Under the pieces are notes generated by a model that had not been told where the DNA came from, ran no database searches, and saw nothing but the letters and a program-made list of their open reading frames with translations. A stretch of 64,000 nt of DNA from Bostrychus sinensis (taxonomy: Eukaryota; Chordata; Actinopteri; Gobiiformes; Eleotridae). The stretch is taken from the NCBI GenBank assembly GCA_020698575.1, contig CM036256.1:21572908-21636907 (forward strand). The letters run 5' to 3'. The position numbers were made by a program, and so were the translations under genes. This document shows positions 1-12,771 of this stretch, piece by piece (the first letter of the stretch is position 1; every line of letters starts with the position of its first letter).

Positions 1-248
1 CCCTCCTTGTCCTCTTAGGGCTAAGTTGATTTGTATTTCGATTCATTTGAGCTCAAAACAGTTTTCCATTTTGCCTCAATCAATTTTAAAAGAGCTTTGG
101 CCCATATAATACAGCAGTGCTTCTGGACTGACCTGATATTCTATTCTATTGTGAAAAAATAAATACATATTGTTTCATGATATTTACAAATTTTATGGCA
201 TTGGGTTTGTAGTCTAGATCACTGTCATGTAACCGTTTTCTTCAACAG

Positions 249-1016
249 AAAGCTTGATGGGCGTCCAAAGCTCTTCCTGCGTCGTTTCTTCTCCTCAATT
301 GGTCTGAACAGTGTGGGCAGACTGGTGAAAGGGGCTCGTTCCAGCAGTATGGAGCATCTGAGTCTTCCACCTGCCCCCCGGGCCAGCTCTGCCTCCCCCA
401 GCCCCACTCGGAGACCCCAGCCCACCATCCGCATCCAGAGAACGCCCTCACTGCAAACCTTGCACACAGTGAGTTACACTTCAAACATGATTCATCCTCA
501 GCCTCTACCTTCATGTATGGCTCACAACATTTGGCTTGATTTGTGTCACGTCTCCTAGTTTTGCTTTGAGAAGCCTTTCACAAGTTATTTGCCACAGTGG
601 ATCATGCAAGGCTTTGAAGTAACAGCATCACTGGCTGTCACTGAAAGCACAAATAATTCATTATAGGTCTGTGCAACTTTACATTTTACACTTTATGTAA
701 AGATACTTTTCATCTCCTGTCATAATTATTTGTATGTAGTTTTTATGCAACACTACTATAACTTTAATCTTATGGGTTATGTCAAATTTGAGCTATTTAT
801 AAGATAAAGATATATTTAAAAGTACTTTTTACAGTTTTTTTATTGGTACAAAACTTCAAAAACCTCATTTGTAACACATCAAGTCTCTCTTAAAAAAGTT
901 ACATCTATGGTATTACAAATCAACTCTGACACACAAAGAATCAATCTGAGACAAAGAAAAACTTACTGTTGTCCATGTTATTTTTTGTGTTCCATCAGCA
1001 TTTTAGTTTAGTTCAT

Positions 1017-1053
<37 letters not shown>

Positions 1054-3392
1054 TAAAATAGAAAGAAATTTTCTCTCTCCTAACACATGGGTCAGTTTTG
1101 GACTGCAACAAAGGTCTAATTGATCCATACATCATTTTTAAACAGATCACAATGTTTAAAAATCCCACAAATTATTTTAATAAAATTTTCTAATATTAGT
1201 CTATTATAGTCAGAAATTACTGATTCTCTTCACTGTATCAAATGTATTACTAGATACTTTTACTGAGTGTGATTTCAGTAGATTTTTGACATCTTGCTTT
1301 TCCTTTTTCTTTAGTTTTACCCTAGTATAAGCAGTATATTGTAATCTATTATTTTAATATTAGATTCTAATTGATTATAATTATTGTCAACTAATTTAAT
1401 AATTGATTAATTGTGGTCTAAAGTATAGTCTCTGAATATACTGTAAAAAATAAGTTAGAGAGAGAGGAATACATAAATCAGTCTTATATTTATTTTAGGA
1501 CTAACCTATATAATGTTGTTTAGTCTAAGGTGGGTTTAAACACATACGTTTTATTAATAAGACAGAGCAGTAAACACAAAAACAATAAAACTGTATGTAA
1601 ATTCAGTGTTTTTGATGAAAAAATTGTCTGCTCTATCCAAATTACCTTAAATGCCATACTTCTTCTGGTTCAAATGTATGGTTCTCTGTAGTATTAACAC
1701 TATTTTTGACCTAGAACGATAAAACATTTCAAGTTCTTAACCAATTGTCTTTGTTACTCATGTGTTTGCTCTTTAGCATAACTTCACAATCTGAATATTA
1801 ATCAATTAATTGAGAAATGAATTAATTACTTGTTACTAGTACTAAGTGGTGATAGTAGCAGCACCAGTAGTAGTATTAGTAAACATAATTGCAGTACTAG
1901 CTAGTAGTAGTAATAATAATAGTTTTTGCTGTGTAAAAACTGTACAATAAAATGTTTGTATTCAACTTTTACTGCTACGTGAGTGATATTTGTACACAGT
2001 ATTCTTCCACCTCTGTTCTCAGTCTGGTAAAACGTGGTTTGTAACAGTTCCTTTTTGTACCACTAGGTGTTCCCATTGGCCCAGCTGCGCAAAGCCTCAT
2101 CTGTGCAGAGTTTGGAGAGAAGAACAGAGCGCTCCACCATCCTAGGAGAAGTGCAGATACCATACGGCCTGGCACCAAGGTAAAAAAAAAAAAAAAAAAT
2201 TGAAATTAGACTATACCAAAAAATTATATACAAAAATATCTTACAAAGCTGTGTTTAATTTTGTAGCCCTGACAGCCCTCAGCTGGAGATGCAACGGGCC
2301 CTAAGTGTAGAGAACATCCTTGTGTCTAGAATGGTGCGTCCAGTGGGCAGGGTCACCCAGGCTTTTCCTGATGGGACACTCCTCCTGGAACTCACGAGGC
2401 CCCCGAACGGTCCTTTTGGGTTTGTCATCTCAAGAGGCAAAGGTCGACCAGACACAGGTTTTAAACTTATACTTACTTATACTTTTAATAGATTAAAATA
2501 ATGTTATTTTATTTTTTTTATGTTAAATTTTTTACTTTACGTATTGTGACTAGTCTCTCTAGTCTCTAGTCAAGTTGTTTTATGGCCTTCCCATATACCA
2601 GAATAGCATAATTTACAAAAACACTGCCCACAAAACTAATATAACAAGTGGGAACCAAATTGTTATGATTTTTTTTATTATTATTGTTAAGCATTGCCTT
2701 GTCTTTAAACACATATATAGGTTTTCTTATATTTCTGTATATTAACAAAGATTTACCAATATGAAAACAAACCATTTAAGTCTCAAACTTCAACACTGGC
2801 ACCAACCCAGGACAACACAGCATCCCTCTGCATTATGCCTCAATGCAGCCTGCTTTGAATGGGACATAACCAAACTAATTATTAAACTATTGCTTTTAGG
2901 GCTGTACACAAATGTATTGTTACTGCAATATCAGCAAATGGAAAATCCACATTATGGTCCTTCATTTGACAAAGATTTACACGATCAGAATAACTGTCCT
3001 ATCAGAACCTTCACAAACTGGAATGTGACCAAAATGTTTAAATAACAGCAGATTTTTGGTCCAGTTTTGGCAATCAAATACAGAGACTTGTATTTCATTT
3101 GTAATGGAATTTAACCTATACTACACCAAAAAGGAAATCCAAATATTATATGATGGTATTTTTAAAACTATTCTCTTTTTTTCCCCTTCCTGTCTTAGGT
3201 GTGTATGTAGAAAAAGTGGGCGATGGTAGTGGAGAAAGTCTGTACATGGGACTCCTGGGGATTGGTGATGAGATCCTGCAGGTGAATGGAGAGGCCGTGG
3301 CGGGTCTAAGTCTGGATCAGGTGACTCGGCTCATGACCCGGGACAGCACAACATCTCTGCGGATCATGCCGACCCGACGCAGCCAACGCTGA
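249..3392 (+). CDS. PDZ-domain protein, KIAA1614-like (5' end outside window)
   Basis: Four coding exons are visible: 249-474, 2067-2179, 2267-2457 and 3199-3392 (stop TGA). All have GT-AG borders and compatible phases. The first visible exon starts after a clean acceptor and continues an earlier codon, so the true N-terminus is upstream of the window. The protein has a basic, Ser/Pro-rich stretch (FFSSIGLNSVGRLVKG, then SSSMEHLSLPP) and ends in a PDZ-like fold. That fold has the carboxylate-loop-type segment GPFGFVISRG, then GLLGIGDEILQVNGEAVAGL, then a last strand ending TSLRIMP. PDZ domains bind C-terminal peptides, so a scaffolding role is inferred. The KIAA1614 assignment is from memory of its C-terminus and is moderate; the PDZ call is firmer. 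A polyadenylation hexamer AATAAA lies near 3909. Confidence 0.7.
1021..1051. repeat. T homopolymer in the PDZ gene's intron
   Basis: 31 consecutive T. Confidence 0.95.
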
Positions 3393-5100
3393 ATGGAACC
3401 AAGCCACACAAAAAAATATATATATAAAAAATAAAAATCTCCGGTGGATTTGAGCAGACATACTGTAATTAAAGGCTATGTTTTTTTGTTTGTTTTTTTT
3501 TTATTTTTTTTTATTTTTTGCCAAAGTGACTTAAATATCAAAATGCATTGCAAATCAAAATGGTGGGCGCAAACATGGGAATCTTCTTTAGTTTCATAGT
3601 ACTTCAATTTTTATTTCCCTAATGTATGTTAATTGTATTTATTGTCAAAATCCCTATCAGGTACTATTTGAGATTAGATTTTTTTTTTTTTTTTTTGTCA
3701 GATGTTTACAAAAAAGGATCAAAGCCACATTTTTTACTATATGACCTATACAGTATCCCTATACAGAGTCCCTTTATGGACCTGCTCACAATTATTTGTG
3801 CTGTGAATATTTTAAAGTTACTCATAAAGCACAGTTTGCACAAACAAATAACATGGCATTTGCAAATGTTATCAATATGTTATGTTTATTGGTCATTTTA
3901 TCTGCTTTGAATAAAATGCTTTATATTGGAAGTTGTGCAACAATTAAATTAATAATGTCTTTCATTTAACGTAATCTATACAATATGTGATTTTAAAGTC
4001 ACAGAGAATAACTCGAGCATAATGTGAATCAGTTATGTTTTTTCCGAACCCCCCAAAAATGTGTTAGCTCAAGCCTCTCACTCTTACTATGGATGTATTA
4101 CTTTTGTTTGTTTCAGATAATGTACAGTTGTCTGAATATACAGCAAAAAATAAGTTAGAGAGGGAAGAACACATAAATCAGCCCTATAATTATTTCAAGA
4201 CAAGTCTATATTATTTCATTTTTTTATTATTATTATTATCTAAGGCGGGTTTAAACACATTTTCCAGTCCAACAAAAGTCAAAAGTTGTCATTTTTCCTG
4301 GACGAGCCCCTGGTGTATCAAAGCTTTGGCTGAATAAACATGTTTACTGTCGGCCACAGGAAACGGGATGAAGGTCGTGACTGTTAGTTCTGGTGCAGGT
4401 TGTGCGCAACAAAACATCTGAAAACTTTAAAAAGAATTTTAATTTTTTTTATTTTTCGTATCTTTTTCCCAAATGACCCATATATTGTTAAACACGTGTG
4501 GACGTAGTCGTTAATGGGCCGTACCTGCTTGGCTCTGCGCGTGCACTGATAGCGCGTGTCCGTTGAAGCCCCTTTATTATCTGATGCAGCAGAAGCCGAT
4601 ACGCTTTTATCTCCTGCGCCCATGACTCCCCGTGGACCCGGGAACCCCCATAATACAAAACTATCCGCGCAAACAGGCCACTTGTGTATCTATTTATCGT
4701 CTATTTACTTTCATAAATAATCGCTGTCCTTTCAATTAACGCGCGCTTATCATAATTAGAGGCGCATCCTTTTAGTGATCTATTGTTAACACGTCAGCCT
4801 TAAGGCACTAATGGATTACTGGATAGGCTACTATTCCTTAAAATATGCCGATAAAAAGACAGTCCACCTTCATTATCTTATCCCTGGATTAGAGAGAATC
4901 TTTTGTAAAGAATAAATAGGTCAAAAGCTTAACCCTCGCTTTTGTTTCTCTCATCAAAAATTAAAACACCACTATGCTCACAGGCTACAGTATCCTAGTT
5001 GTTACAGGCCGTTGCTCCGTGGCTGTTTTCTTTTTTTTTTATGCTTTGCCCTCCACAAGCCTATATAGCCCACGACAGCCAAATAATAATGAATCATTTC
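3393..5100. other. Intergenic DNA between the PDZ gene and tal1
   Basis: This holds the 3' UTR of the PDZ gene up to about 3930. AT-rich sequence with T-runs follows, then from about 4380 a CpG-richer stretch leading to the tal1 upstream region. A 79-codon ORF on the minus strand (4384-4623) has no recognisable family or splice context. The stretch 4690-4800 mixes GATA-like (TTATC) and homeodomain-like (TAATTA-type) words and could be regulatory, but nothing proves it. Confidence 0.4.
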
Positions 5101-5337
5101 ATAAATAATGGGTTTAGGGGCTTATCGGGAATGAAGAGGCCGCTGCCGTGCGCTTATCTCACTCGGCCACATTGCGGCCTGTGTTCCGCTGCTCCCCACA
5201 TTGAGGGAGCGCGCGCGTGCACGAGGATGAAGCGAGGAATAACTCACCATTACGCACACACATACACATACTGTCACGTAGAGAGAGCTCCACAACTCGC
5301 AGGAAAAAAAAAAAAAAAAAAAAGAAAAAGCGCAGAC
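5101..5337 (+). promoter_or_regulatory. Candidate tal1 promoter region with two GATA motifs
   Basis: Two CTTATC words (reverse complement GATAAG) lie at 5121-5126 and 5153-5158, about 30 bp apart. CpG-containing sequence follows, including a GCGCGCGC run near 5210. A leader exon with a strong donor at 5400 lies just downstream. Mammalian SCL/TAL1 promoter 1a is known to use GATA sites. The match here is motif-level only and the transcription start is not determined. Confidence 0.45.
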
Positions 5338-6078
5338 ATGGATGACCCACTCACAAAATGGCTCCACTTCCACACTGACATCAACAACACGGCGCTGACG
5401 GTGAGTTCTCTAAATACGCCTTTCTTTTATCATATTTGCTACTTAGCTGGGGTTTCTGGTTTGAGCTATGTTTTGTGCGTAATGGCTATCCTTTTGGTTT
5501 AAGTGCGGTAGTGTCCTATCGGATGTTGTAGCTGAATATAATAAGCGCGAGGCCTGCTGGGGGATTCTCTCATATTAACGCCCGCTTAATTATTTTTTAC
5601 TCGTCATAATAGATTTGAACGAGATAATAACACAGCAGTGTTGCGTAAAACGTGTACTGGATACAAAAACAGGCTTTTGGTGTGTCTTTTTTGTCATGGC
5701 CTTCTCTTTCATCAAAACATAAATGTCTTTCCTATGCTACAGAAATATAGCCCAATTTGTGTGTGTCTCGTGGACTATTTGTGTGCTTGCTCAAGGCAAA
5801 ATCAAACCTCTAATCCTTTTAAATATTTTTTTTTTTTCGGTGGCATGCTTTCATAAATATAGGCTTGCATGATTGTGTCTCAAAGAAAGCTGACCGTAAT
5901 TTTGTATTTGTGTTAATGTGGATTAAAATATAATTAGAATGACCAAATATTAAGTGTGACGCTTAAGGCAAATAAACGTTAGATAAGAAGAGGTTCGTGG
6001 AAAAAAAACACACAAACCACAAGAGAAAACGCCTAGTAATCGATCAGTTAACATACAAAAATGTTTTTTTGGTTTTTT

Positions 6079-6129
<51 letters not shown>

Positions 6130-6582
6130 ATGCAAGTCAAGATGGTTATAATAGGCCTACGCTTTTTAAAACGCGTTTTGTTTAGCTGTGATATTTTTGT
6201 GTCATAAAACAGGCAACAGAAAATACAAGTAATAAAATGCATTTGCATTTTGGCCGTTAGAACTAATATTATAATCGATGGAAAGAACTAAAAGACGCAT
6301 TTAGCTATTGACACAAACACACGCAAACATCACATCTGGATTATACATTTAATATTTCAACGCAGCCTAGTGATGAGACACTCAGAAGAAAAGAAAGAAA
6401 GAAACACAAAAGAACATGTTTAAATAAATAAAAAAATTGTTTCTGTATAATGGCGTTATTTGTCTGATATTAAGCAGGTGTGTCCATAGGCCTGTCCTGT
6501 ATGGGAGAGCTGAGCTTAAGGCTTAGATTGTAATAAATGGTTTAATGTGGTCTAGATTCTCGAGGACTGGTGCGCGTGGTGA
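5338..6582 (+). other. Upstream ORF in the tal1 leader, split by an intron
   Basis: An ATG at 5338 in good context (GCAGACATGG) opens 21 codons that run straight into a perfect donor, GTGAGT, at 5401. If spliced to the acceptor TCTAG ending at 6555, the frame continues for eight codons and stops at TGA 6580-6582, ten bases before the tal1 start at 6593. The predicted peptide is 29 residues and begins MDDPLTKWLHFH. The splice is inferred. A conserved uORF that controls isoform choice is described for mammalian SCL mRNA, which makes this plausible. The intron carries a (TG)n tract at 6081-6125. Confidence 0.45.
6081..6125. repeat. (TG)n microsatellite in the tal1 leader intron
   Basis: About 22 uninterrupted TG dinucleotides, preceded by short T runs. 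Confidence 0.97.
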
Positions 6583-6592
6583 CGCTTTAAAA

Positions 6593-8921
6593 ATGATGGA
6601 AAAGCGGCAGCCGGAGGTTTGTCCTGAGAGTCCCGACCCGGTCCAAGGTCCTGAAAAGCGGGAAGACCAGATCTCGAGACAGAATGGATGTAAAGAGGAG
6701 CACGAGGAGGCGAGGGGGGAGCGAGAGGGGGGTGAGGAGGAGGAGAGGAGCAAAGGAGGAGGAGGCGGGGGCTTGAAGGCAGTCAAAGAGACGGATGACG
6801 TTCCTCTGCAGAAGTCGAGCAACGGGACCAGCATCAGCATCATCATTAACGGCGTTGCCAAGGAAACTGCCTCTCACAACGCCCTTGACCTGAAAAGGGA
6901 AGTGCCGGTGATCGAGCTCTCCAGAAGGGACGCTATAAAAGCGCTCGAGCTCAGGACTGACAATCATTTGGTGCCGATAACGGAACTTCGTAGACCACCG
7001 CTGCCGCTTCCGCCGCCACAACGAGACGACGCTCGAATGGTCCAGCTGAGCCCAAACGCGTTCCCAGTCCCGGCCCGGGCAATGCTCTACAACCTGGCAC
7101 AGCCTCTCGCCGCCATCAACAGGTAAAGTACAGAACTAAAGACAATGTGGCTCTGGAATGATGAATTATTGATCTTAGTTAGTTAAAAAGTTATATGTGC
7201 ACTGGAATACAGCATTTATATCGTTTATGTTTATAGCTTCATGGAACTGATGAATTACACATATCCTATAACAGAACAGAATAAGGCTTTACATGCTGTG
7301 TGCCCTGGTGTCACAGAGACTCACACTGTATAGCCCATATAACTGGTATCTGGTACACATAGTATCTAATGATGTATGCTGACCTCTCTTACTGTGTGTC
7401 TTGTGTGTTTTTTGTGGACTGCAGTCTTGGAGGAGACTCGGAGCAGTACAGCATGTACCCCAGCAACAGGGTAAAGCGCCGTCCGGCGCCTTATGAGGTT
7501 GAACTCGACGAGGGTAGGCGCATTTTAGATCTTTATAAGTATGGTAAGACGCACTTCTGCTGTGTCCTCCTTCTGCCAGTACAGTCCCTCTAAACGTCCC
7601 CTCCTCATCTCCATTGCCATTCATCCACTGACATGGATCTATACTCTGAGTGCTGCAGAAGACACGCTGCAGAAAGCAGGATAAGCAAAGGATAAACACA
7701 TCATCATTCAAAACATAAACAAATGGTGCCACATATATGTGCCTATATGTTTCAAAGCATACACATTTCAGGGCAGTTTTTTTCAACCAAATGTATTTTT
7801 TACCACTGCCCACTCACTGCCATATAGAGGGGTGGAAGATGGGGGTGCTACTGCTTCTGTGCCAAGGTTTTACTGCAGAGTGGGCTGAAGGATTAAGATA
7901 GACTGGGTGTGTTCCAAGGGCGACAATAGCCTGGAAGACACCATTGTTGGGGGTGGGAGGATGAGAGTACCTGCAGTGGGGCATTTTGTCATACTTAATG
8001 AATCCAAAACACACAGAAAACAGAAACAGGGACCATGACGAGCCCTAGTACCAATTTCTTTAGGGTTTGGCACACAACTCACCATCTCTCTTACATTCTG
8101 TTATAACATGATGCACTTCAAACAAACTTTTTCACTTTTGCAGTCGTTCACATAACTCCTTAAAATCCATGACTGTATGGAGGACAATACTGAAGCTGTT
8201 GTGTTTAGTTAGGTGGAATATTTTGTTTTGATTCAAGTCAGTTTGTCTCTTTTTAAATGTCTTTTACTCCGATTTTTCCATTCTTTATTTAACCAACTGC
8301 ATCATCTAATTGCAGTAAATATCGTCTGTGTTGTAAATCTTGTATACCTGGTCCATATTTTTACCATTTCCATCTGTTTTTTTTCTGCTAGCTGGCCAGC
8401 CGAAAATCGTCCGCCGCATATTTACAAACAGCCGCGAGCGTTGGCGGCAGCAAAACGTGAACGGGGCATTTGCGGAGCTTCGAAAACTCATCCCCACTCA
8501 CCCTCCGGACAAGAAACTGAGCAAGAACGAGATCTTGAGGCTGGCAATGAAATACATTAGCTTCCTGTCCAACCTGCTGGAGGATCAGGATGGAGGGAGG
8601 AATCTTGGGAGCACTACAGATGGGGAAACGGGGATACTAGTTGGGGTCGGAGCCCACGATGGGACCCCACAGGGAGGGCCGCGGCCAAACACGGTGGTGG
8701 GTTTGGCCCGGGACGATCTCCTTGGGACAATGTCGCCCAGTTCTAGCTGTGGAAGTCTGCCTGATGGGGATGGGGAGGGCAGCCCTGAGAGCTTCATGGA
8801 GGAACAGGATTCACCTCCGGCACCAAGGACTCTACCGGCTTCTCGTGGACCTCCGATCCATCTCACTTCTAGGGATTTGAGGCGCAATGGACGGGCCTTA
8901 GATGGGACCAGCCGACGATGA
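6593..8921 (+). CDS. tal1: T-cell acute lymphocytic leukaemia protein 1 (SCL), bHLH factor
   Basis: Exons 6593-7122, 7425-7513 and 8392-8921 join in frame to 382 aa. The start is the first of two adjacent ATGs (MMEK, as remembered for zebrafish Tal1). Family blocks appear in order: NGVAKET near residue 80, PVIELSRR, a proline-rich ITELRRPPLPLP stretch, RMVQLSP, ARAMLYNLAQPLA and NRVKRRPAPYE. The bHLH follows at about 213-271, with basic region FTNSRERWRQQNVNGAFAEL and helix 2 KLSKNEILRLAMKYISFL. The C-tail keeps DDLLGTMSPSSSCGSLPDGDG. TAL1 is a nuclear class II bHLH that pairs with E proteins on E-boxes and works with LMO2/GATA1 in blood and vascular specification. LYL1 and TAL2 fit worse: TAL2 lacks the long N-terminus and LYL1 has different flanks. 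An acidic Glu/Gly run near residues 40-60 is lineage-specific. Confidence 0.95.
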
Positions 8922-11900
8922 TCCAGCCCCAAATAGATTACCATGTTCAGTAAAAAAACAAGGATGAAATAGGTTGAAATTGCCCAGGACCTTAAAAACA
9001 TTGTACCATCAGTGGAAGTGGAACCAAGACTCATGCAGCGAGACTGTTTGCATGACACTCAATAAGCTGCATCAATAAGTGTACTGGTTCCTTGACAGTT
9101 AAATTGAGCAACACAGTACCGAAAGACTTGTACATTCTGCATGTCTCATGTCTTTGACCGACCTGCAGATTATTGTTATTGCTGTCCAAAGACACAGTAT
9201 TCGAAAAATGAGCAAAACCAAACAAAAGACGCAATCATAATTTTGACACACAATGTGCAGATTTTTCTTGGTGGTTCCAATGTGGTCCGGTTAGCAGCAG
9301 CATGCCAAATGAAATGCTGTACATCTTATGATTCTTAAAATTTAAGACATGGCAAATTGATGTATGACCAAAAAAGGTGCCATAAACCCTTACAGTTGTG
9401 TATTGTAAATAGAATTGTTTCCACTGCACAATGTACAACAGTGACTGAAGTAATGTGGTAACAACGTGGTGTTTGTTGATGGATTTGATAAATGGCATGG
9501 AGAAATGTAAGGCAAACGTCTAATTTTTGTAACATATGTGGTACCATTTCTGGTGATGACAAACCAATTGAAAGATATGAATTTGCTGTACCGGTACCTG
9601 ACATGCAGTGTGTCTTGGTCACACAAGATCATGTAAAGGCTCATGAGGTCCTTTTGATATGAATGTTTCAGTGTTTTTAAAGCTGTAATACAGTTAAGTA
9701 GTTTAGTAAGGTACACAGGAATATCCCTTCATTGCAGTGTTTCCCACATGCACAGTACACACATAAGCAGTGTTAATACCAGCAACACCAGCATTTCTCT
9801 GGTAAAGACAGTCATGTATTGCTCACTGGTGTTTGGTTCTGCCTCTTTCTGAGCAGGGCCTCGTAGCCTAAATTGGTACCTTTGTTAATTAGGTATTTTA
9901 ATAATTGCGGTAAAGGGACATTGTACGTTTGGTAATGGCATATTTGTTGATAGTTGTATCTATGAATATATCCAATGTCAAATCAAGGAATTTTATACAA
10001 AAAACCCTGAATAAAACAAAGTGAGAAAATATTATGTTTCTTTTGAAGTTTTTGTGTGCAATTTTGTAATTACTTTAAATCCAATTTGATTTAAAAATAT
10101 CTTTAGATTGAAAACTGCTTTGAAGTCGGTTCATACTTGTTGGGCCCTACAGGGCAGTGTTTTGGCAAGTAATAATATATACATATCATAAGTGACACAA
10201 TATGATATATATTCATACATCAATGGTCCTGTTAGACAATAGCAATGATTTTAAAAAACTTAATCTGTACCAATATACCACTACATGGACAAAATTTTAT
10301 AAAATAGTCTTCTTTAAATACTAAGAACACTGAGTTTTGTTATTGTGTTTCCCAAACAAGTAGATTATTTTCAAAATAAGCAAGGGCTTGCAGTATTTGC
10401 AGTAGGCTACAAAATAAAATTTTAAGGCTAAAATGTACCTCTATAAAAGATGAAAAGGGAACAGGGCTGTTTTTGATATTTATACAATATTGCTTAAATT
10501 ATTGCATTATTTTCTAGAATCAATATTCTTTTACACCTCTACTTGTATTTACTGAATAGCTGCTCAGCATCTCTTCACACTGTATAGTTTGAACCCACAG
10601 TATCCTCATGAAATCTCCCCCCACTGGAGGCTGGAATCCTACTACTTCCTCCCAACAAGTGACAACTTCCTGTAGAGGTTAAGCTGGCTCGCTGACCCAC
10701 AGGATATCCTGCCATTGTGAAAGTAGTTTGGACAGCCTCCTCTGCACTCGTTTGCTCTCTGTTGTGTCTGTACATATTGTAAAACAGCCATACCTTTCCA
10801 AACTGCAAATTAATTTGCTTATGCAATCGAAAAGTTAGTGGGAATCAGATGTGTCTTTGTAGCTTGGCCACTTGTGAAAGCTTACTCCTCCCCAACTTTT
10901 CCCAGCAGCAGTCCTTCCCTACTGTTAGAACTACAGCACCAGCAGCACTTGGACGTTTCTAAAAAACTATAATTGCTTCCAGGGAGCATCAGAGACATCC
11001 AGGTGTTCGGAGACCTGGCTCCACTGAGGGCCTCTCTGGGTTAATGCCTGCCAAACATTTACCTGCGTCTTCTCCAAAAAGACAGGCTCACAAAACGAAG
11101 AGGGATACAGGCAGGGTATATGAGGTATTGAAAAGGAAGGAGCGAGTAAAGCCGCTGCTGTTTGTATGTGTGGATGCGCGAGTGTGCGTGTTTATCAGCG
11201 CCGTGCAGATGGGTGGCAGAGTGGCTCTTGCAGCCAAATGATTCAGTATGCTAATGAGTTGTTATCTGCGCTGCTGCAGGAACAATATACTGTCTTTCTC
11301 ACAGTGGGAATCCAGCCTGCCGGGAACAGATTACACTGCACACGCCGCCAAGGTAGTTATTTATATTTTCACACAGGGCAGAGAAGTTGCATAAATGCGC
11401 ACATACACACACATATATACACAGATAGGGCCTATAAACAAACAAGCCAAATAACATTTTAACATACATACACACACAGCCCCAGTCCAAACAGAGGTGT
11501 AAATAATGTGGGCACTTCGAGTACATTTATGTCCTTCACCAGTAGATGGAGACGTCACTGGTCTCCTGTCTCCTGAGTTTGAGCTCGTCACACTAGGCCT
11601 ACACAAAACTGGACAAATGGCGTTTGAATTAGCTAGCTCTTTTATTTTCCTTTATTTATTTATGTTTTCATAATAAATTTGTCATTTTTTTTCATTGACT
11701 TTTTTCCTTATCGTTTGGTCTCATTAATTATGGTTTATTTATTGTCCAGCCTATAGGTATTTTTTATTAAACATAAAATGTGTACAACTCATATTGCAAT
11801 ATAGTTTGAATTTAATTTAGACCATTCACATTTCTGCATTCAGACTGCGCAGCATTTTATTTTATTCAGTGTGTTTTGTGTTTACAAACTCTGTTTTTAC

Positions 11901-12294
11901 AAGCTACAGTGACTATTGCAAAAATAATTAGGGCATCACTATATTTCAGTTGTGTAAGTTATGATTTTTTGGCAGAGTATGATGTATGAAGTGTGTGTGT
12001 GTGTGTTTGGGATCACAAGTAGTATTGTAAAAATACAAGACAATACAAAGATACAAATAAAAGTGATGTGTGTGTAAATGACCAAATTAACTCAAAATGT
12101 TGGTGGTATGTAAAGTCACAGACAAATCCAGGCTGTGCATAGATACTGTTAACAATATTTTAAAACGGCTATGCAGAGCTTATTGATGTTCTGTTGATTT
12201 GGCCTACATTATATGCCTCATTGAAGCATACAATCTATAATTCAATTGATTGTATACGGAATATTCCAGTAAACTTAATGGTCGTTTAACTGTG

Positions 12295-12333
<39 letters not shown>

Positions 12334-12771
12334 GAAATTACACAGATGTAGTAATTGCCTTGTTGATGTATCCTACATATGTAAAACTGTAGTTAAATAG
12401 CATACAAGTGACAATAAAATATTTTTAGTTGCGTTGTGAGATTCAACACTTCACCTGTTTTCAAACCACTTCGGTCTAAAATTTAGGTGCCTAACGCCCT
12501 CTAGCGGACATTTAATGTAATTGTTTCCCCCAAGTGTTGTTATATAATGAGTAAAGAAAAAAAAGAAGCAAGTCAAAACGTTGATGCATGTTCATTTTAA
12601 TGCGTTGCAGCAAAGTACTGAAGAGACTCAGATATAAAGCAATCTAATTAACTTAAAATCTATTTATAAGCATTTGGTTTGAGCGTGGCAGCAGCAAGCA
12701 GCGTAACAAAGACTCTAATCTAAGCAAGCAGTGCAACTGAAAGCTGTGGAGAACATTTATTGGTCAAGTTG
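8922..12771. other. tal1 3' UTR and the tal1-otol1 intergenic region
   Basis: The tal1 3' UTR appears to run to AATAAA near 10010. The rest has no convincing coding exon. Two subregions are less AT-rich. One is 10570-10760, with Ets-type words (ACTTCCT at 10644-10650, ACTTCCTGT at 10664-10672, the palindrome AGGATATCCT at 10701-10710). The other is 10980-11345, with an octamer-like ATGCTAAT and TTATCTG close together near 11250. These could be tal1 enhancers by position, but that is only inference. An (ATT)n microsatellite lies at 12296-12333. Confidence 0.45.
12296..12333. repeat. (ATT)n microsatellite
   Basis: About 12 perfect ATT units in AT-rich intergenic DNA downstream of otol1. Confidence 0.97.

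Noticed and set aside
2761..3045. 94-codon plus-strand ORF in the last intron of the PDZ gene
   Set aside because: Lies between two well-defined PDZ exons, has no family resemblance and has intron-like composition.
4384..4623. 79-codon minus-strand ORF above tal1 with a plausible ATG
   Set aside because: No domain, signal or splice context, and its second half is low-complexity Lys/Ile. Its GC content reflects the tal1 upstream region.
4999..5502. 167-codon plus-strand ORF over the tal1 leader
   Set aside because: It reads through poly-A/poly-T tracts and across the donor at 5401. Only the short uORF part is credible.
6523..7021. Minus-strand ORFs opposite tal1 exon 1
   Set aside because: Pro/Ser-rich shadows of the Glu/Gly-rich and proline-rich tal1 coding sequence.
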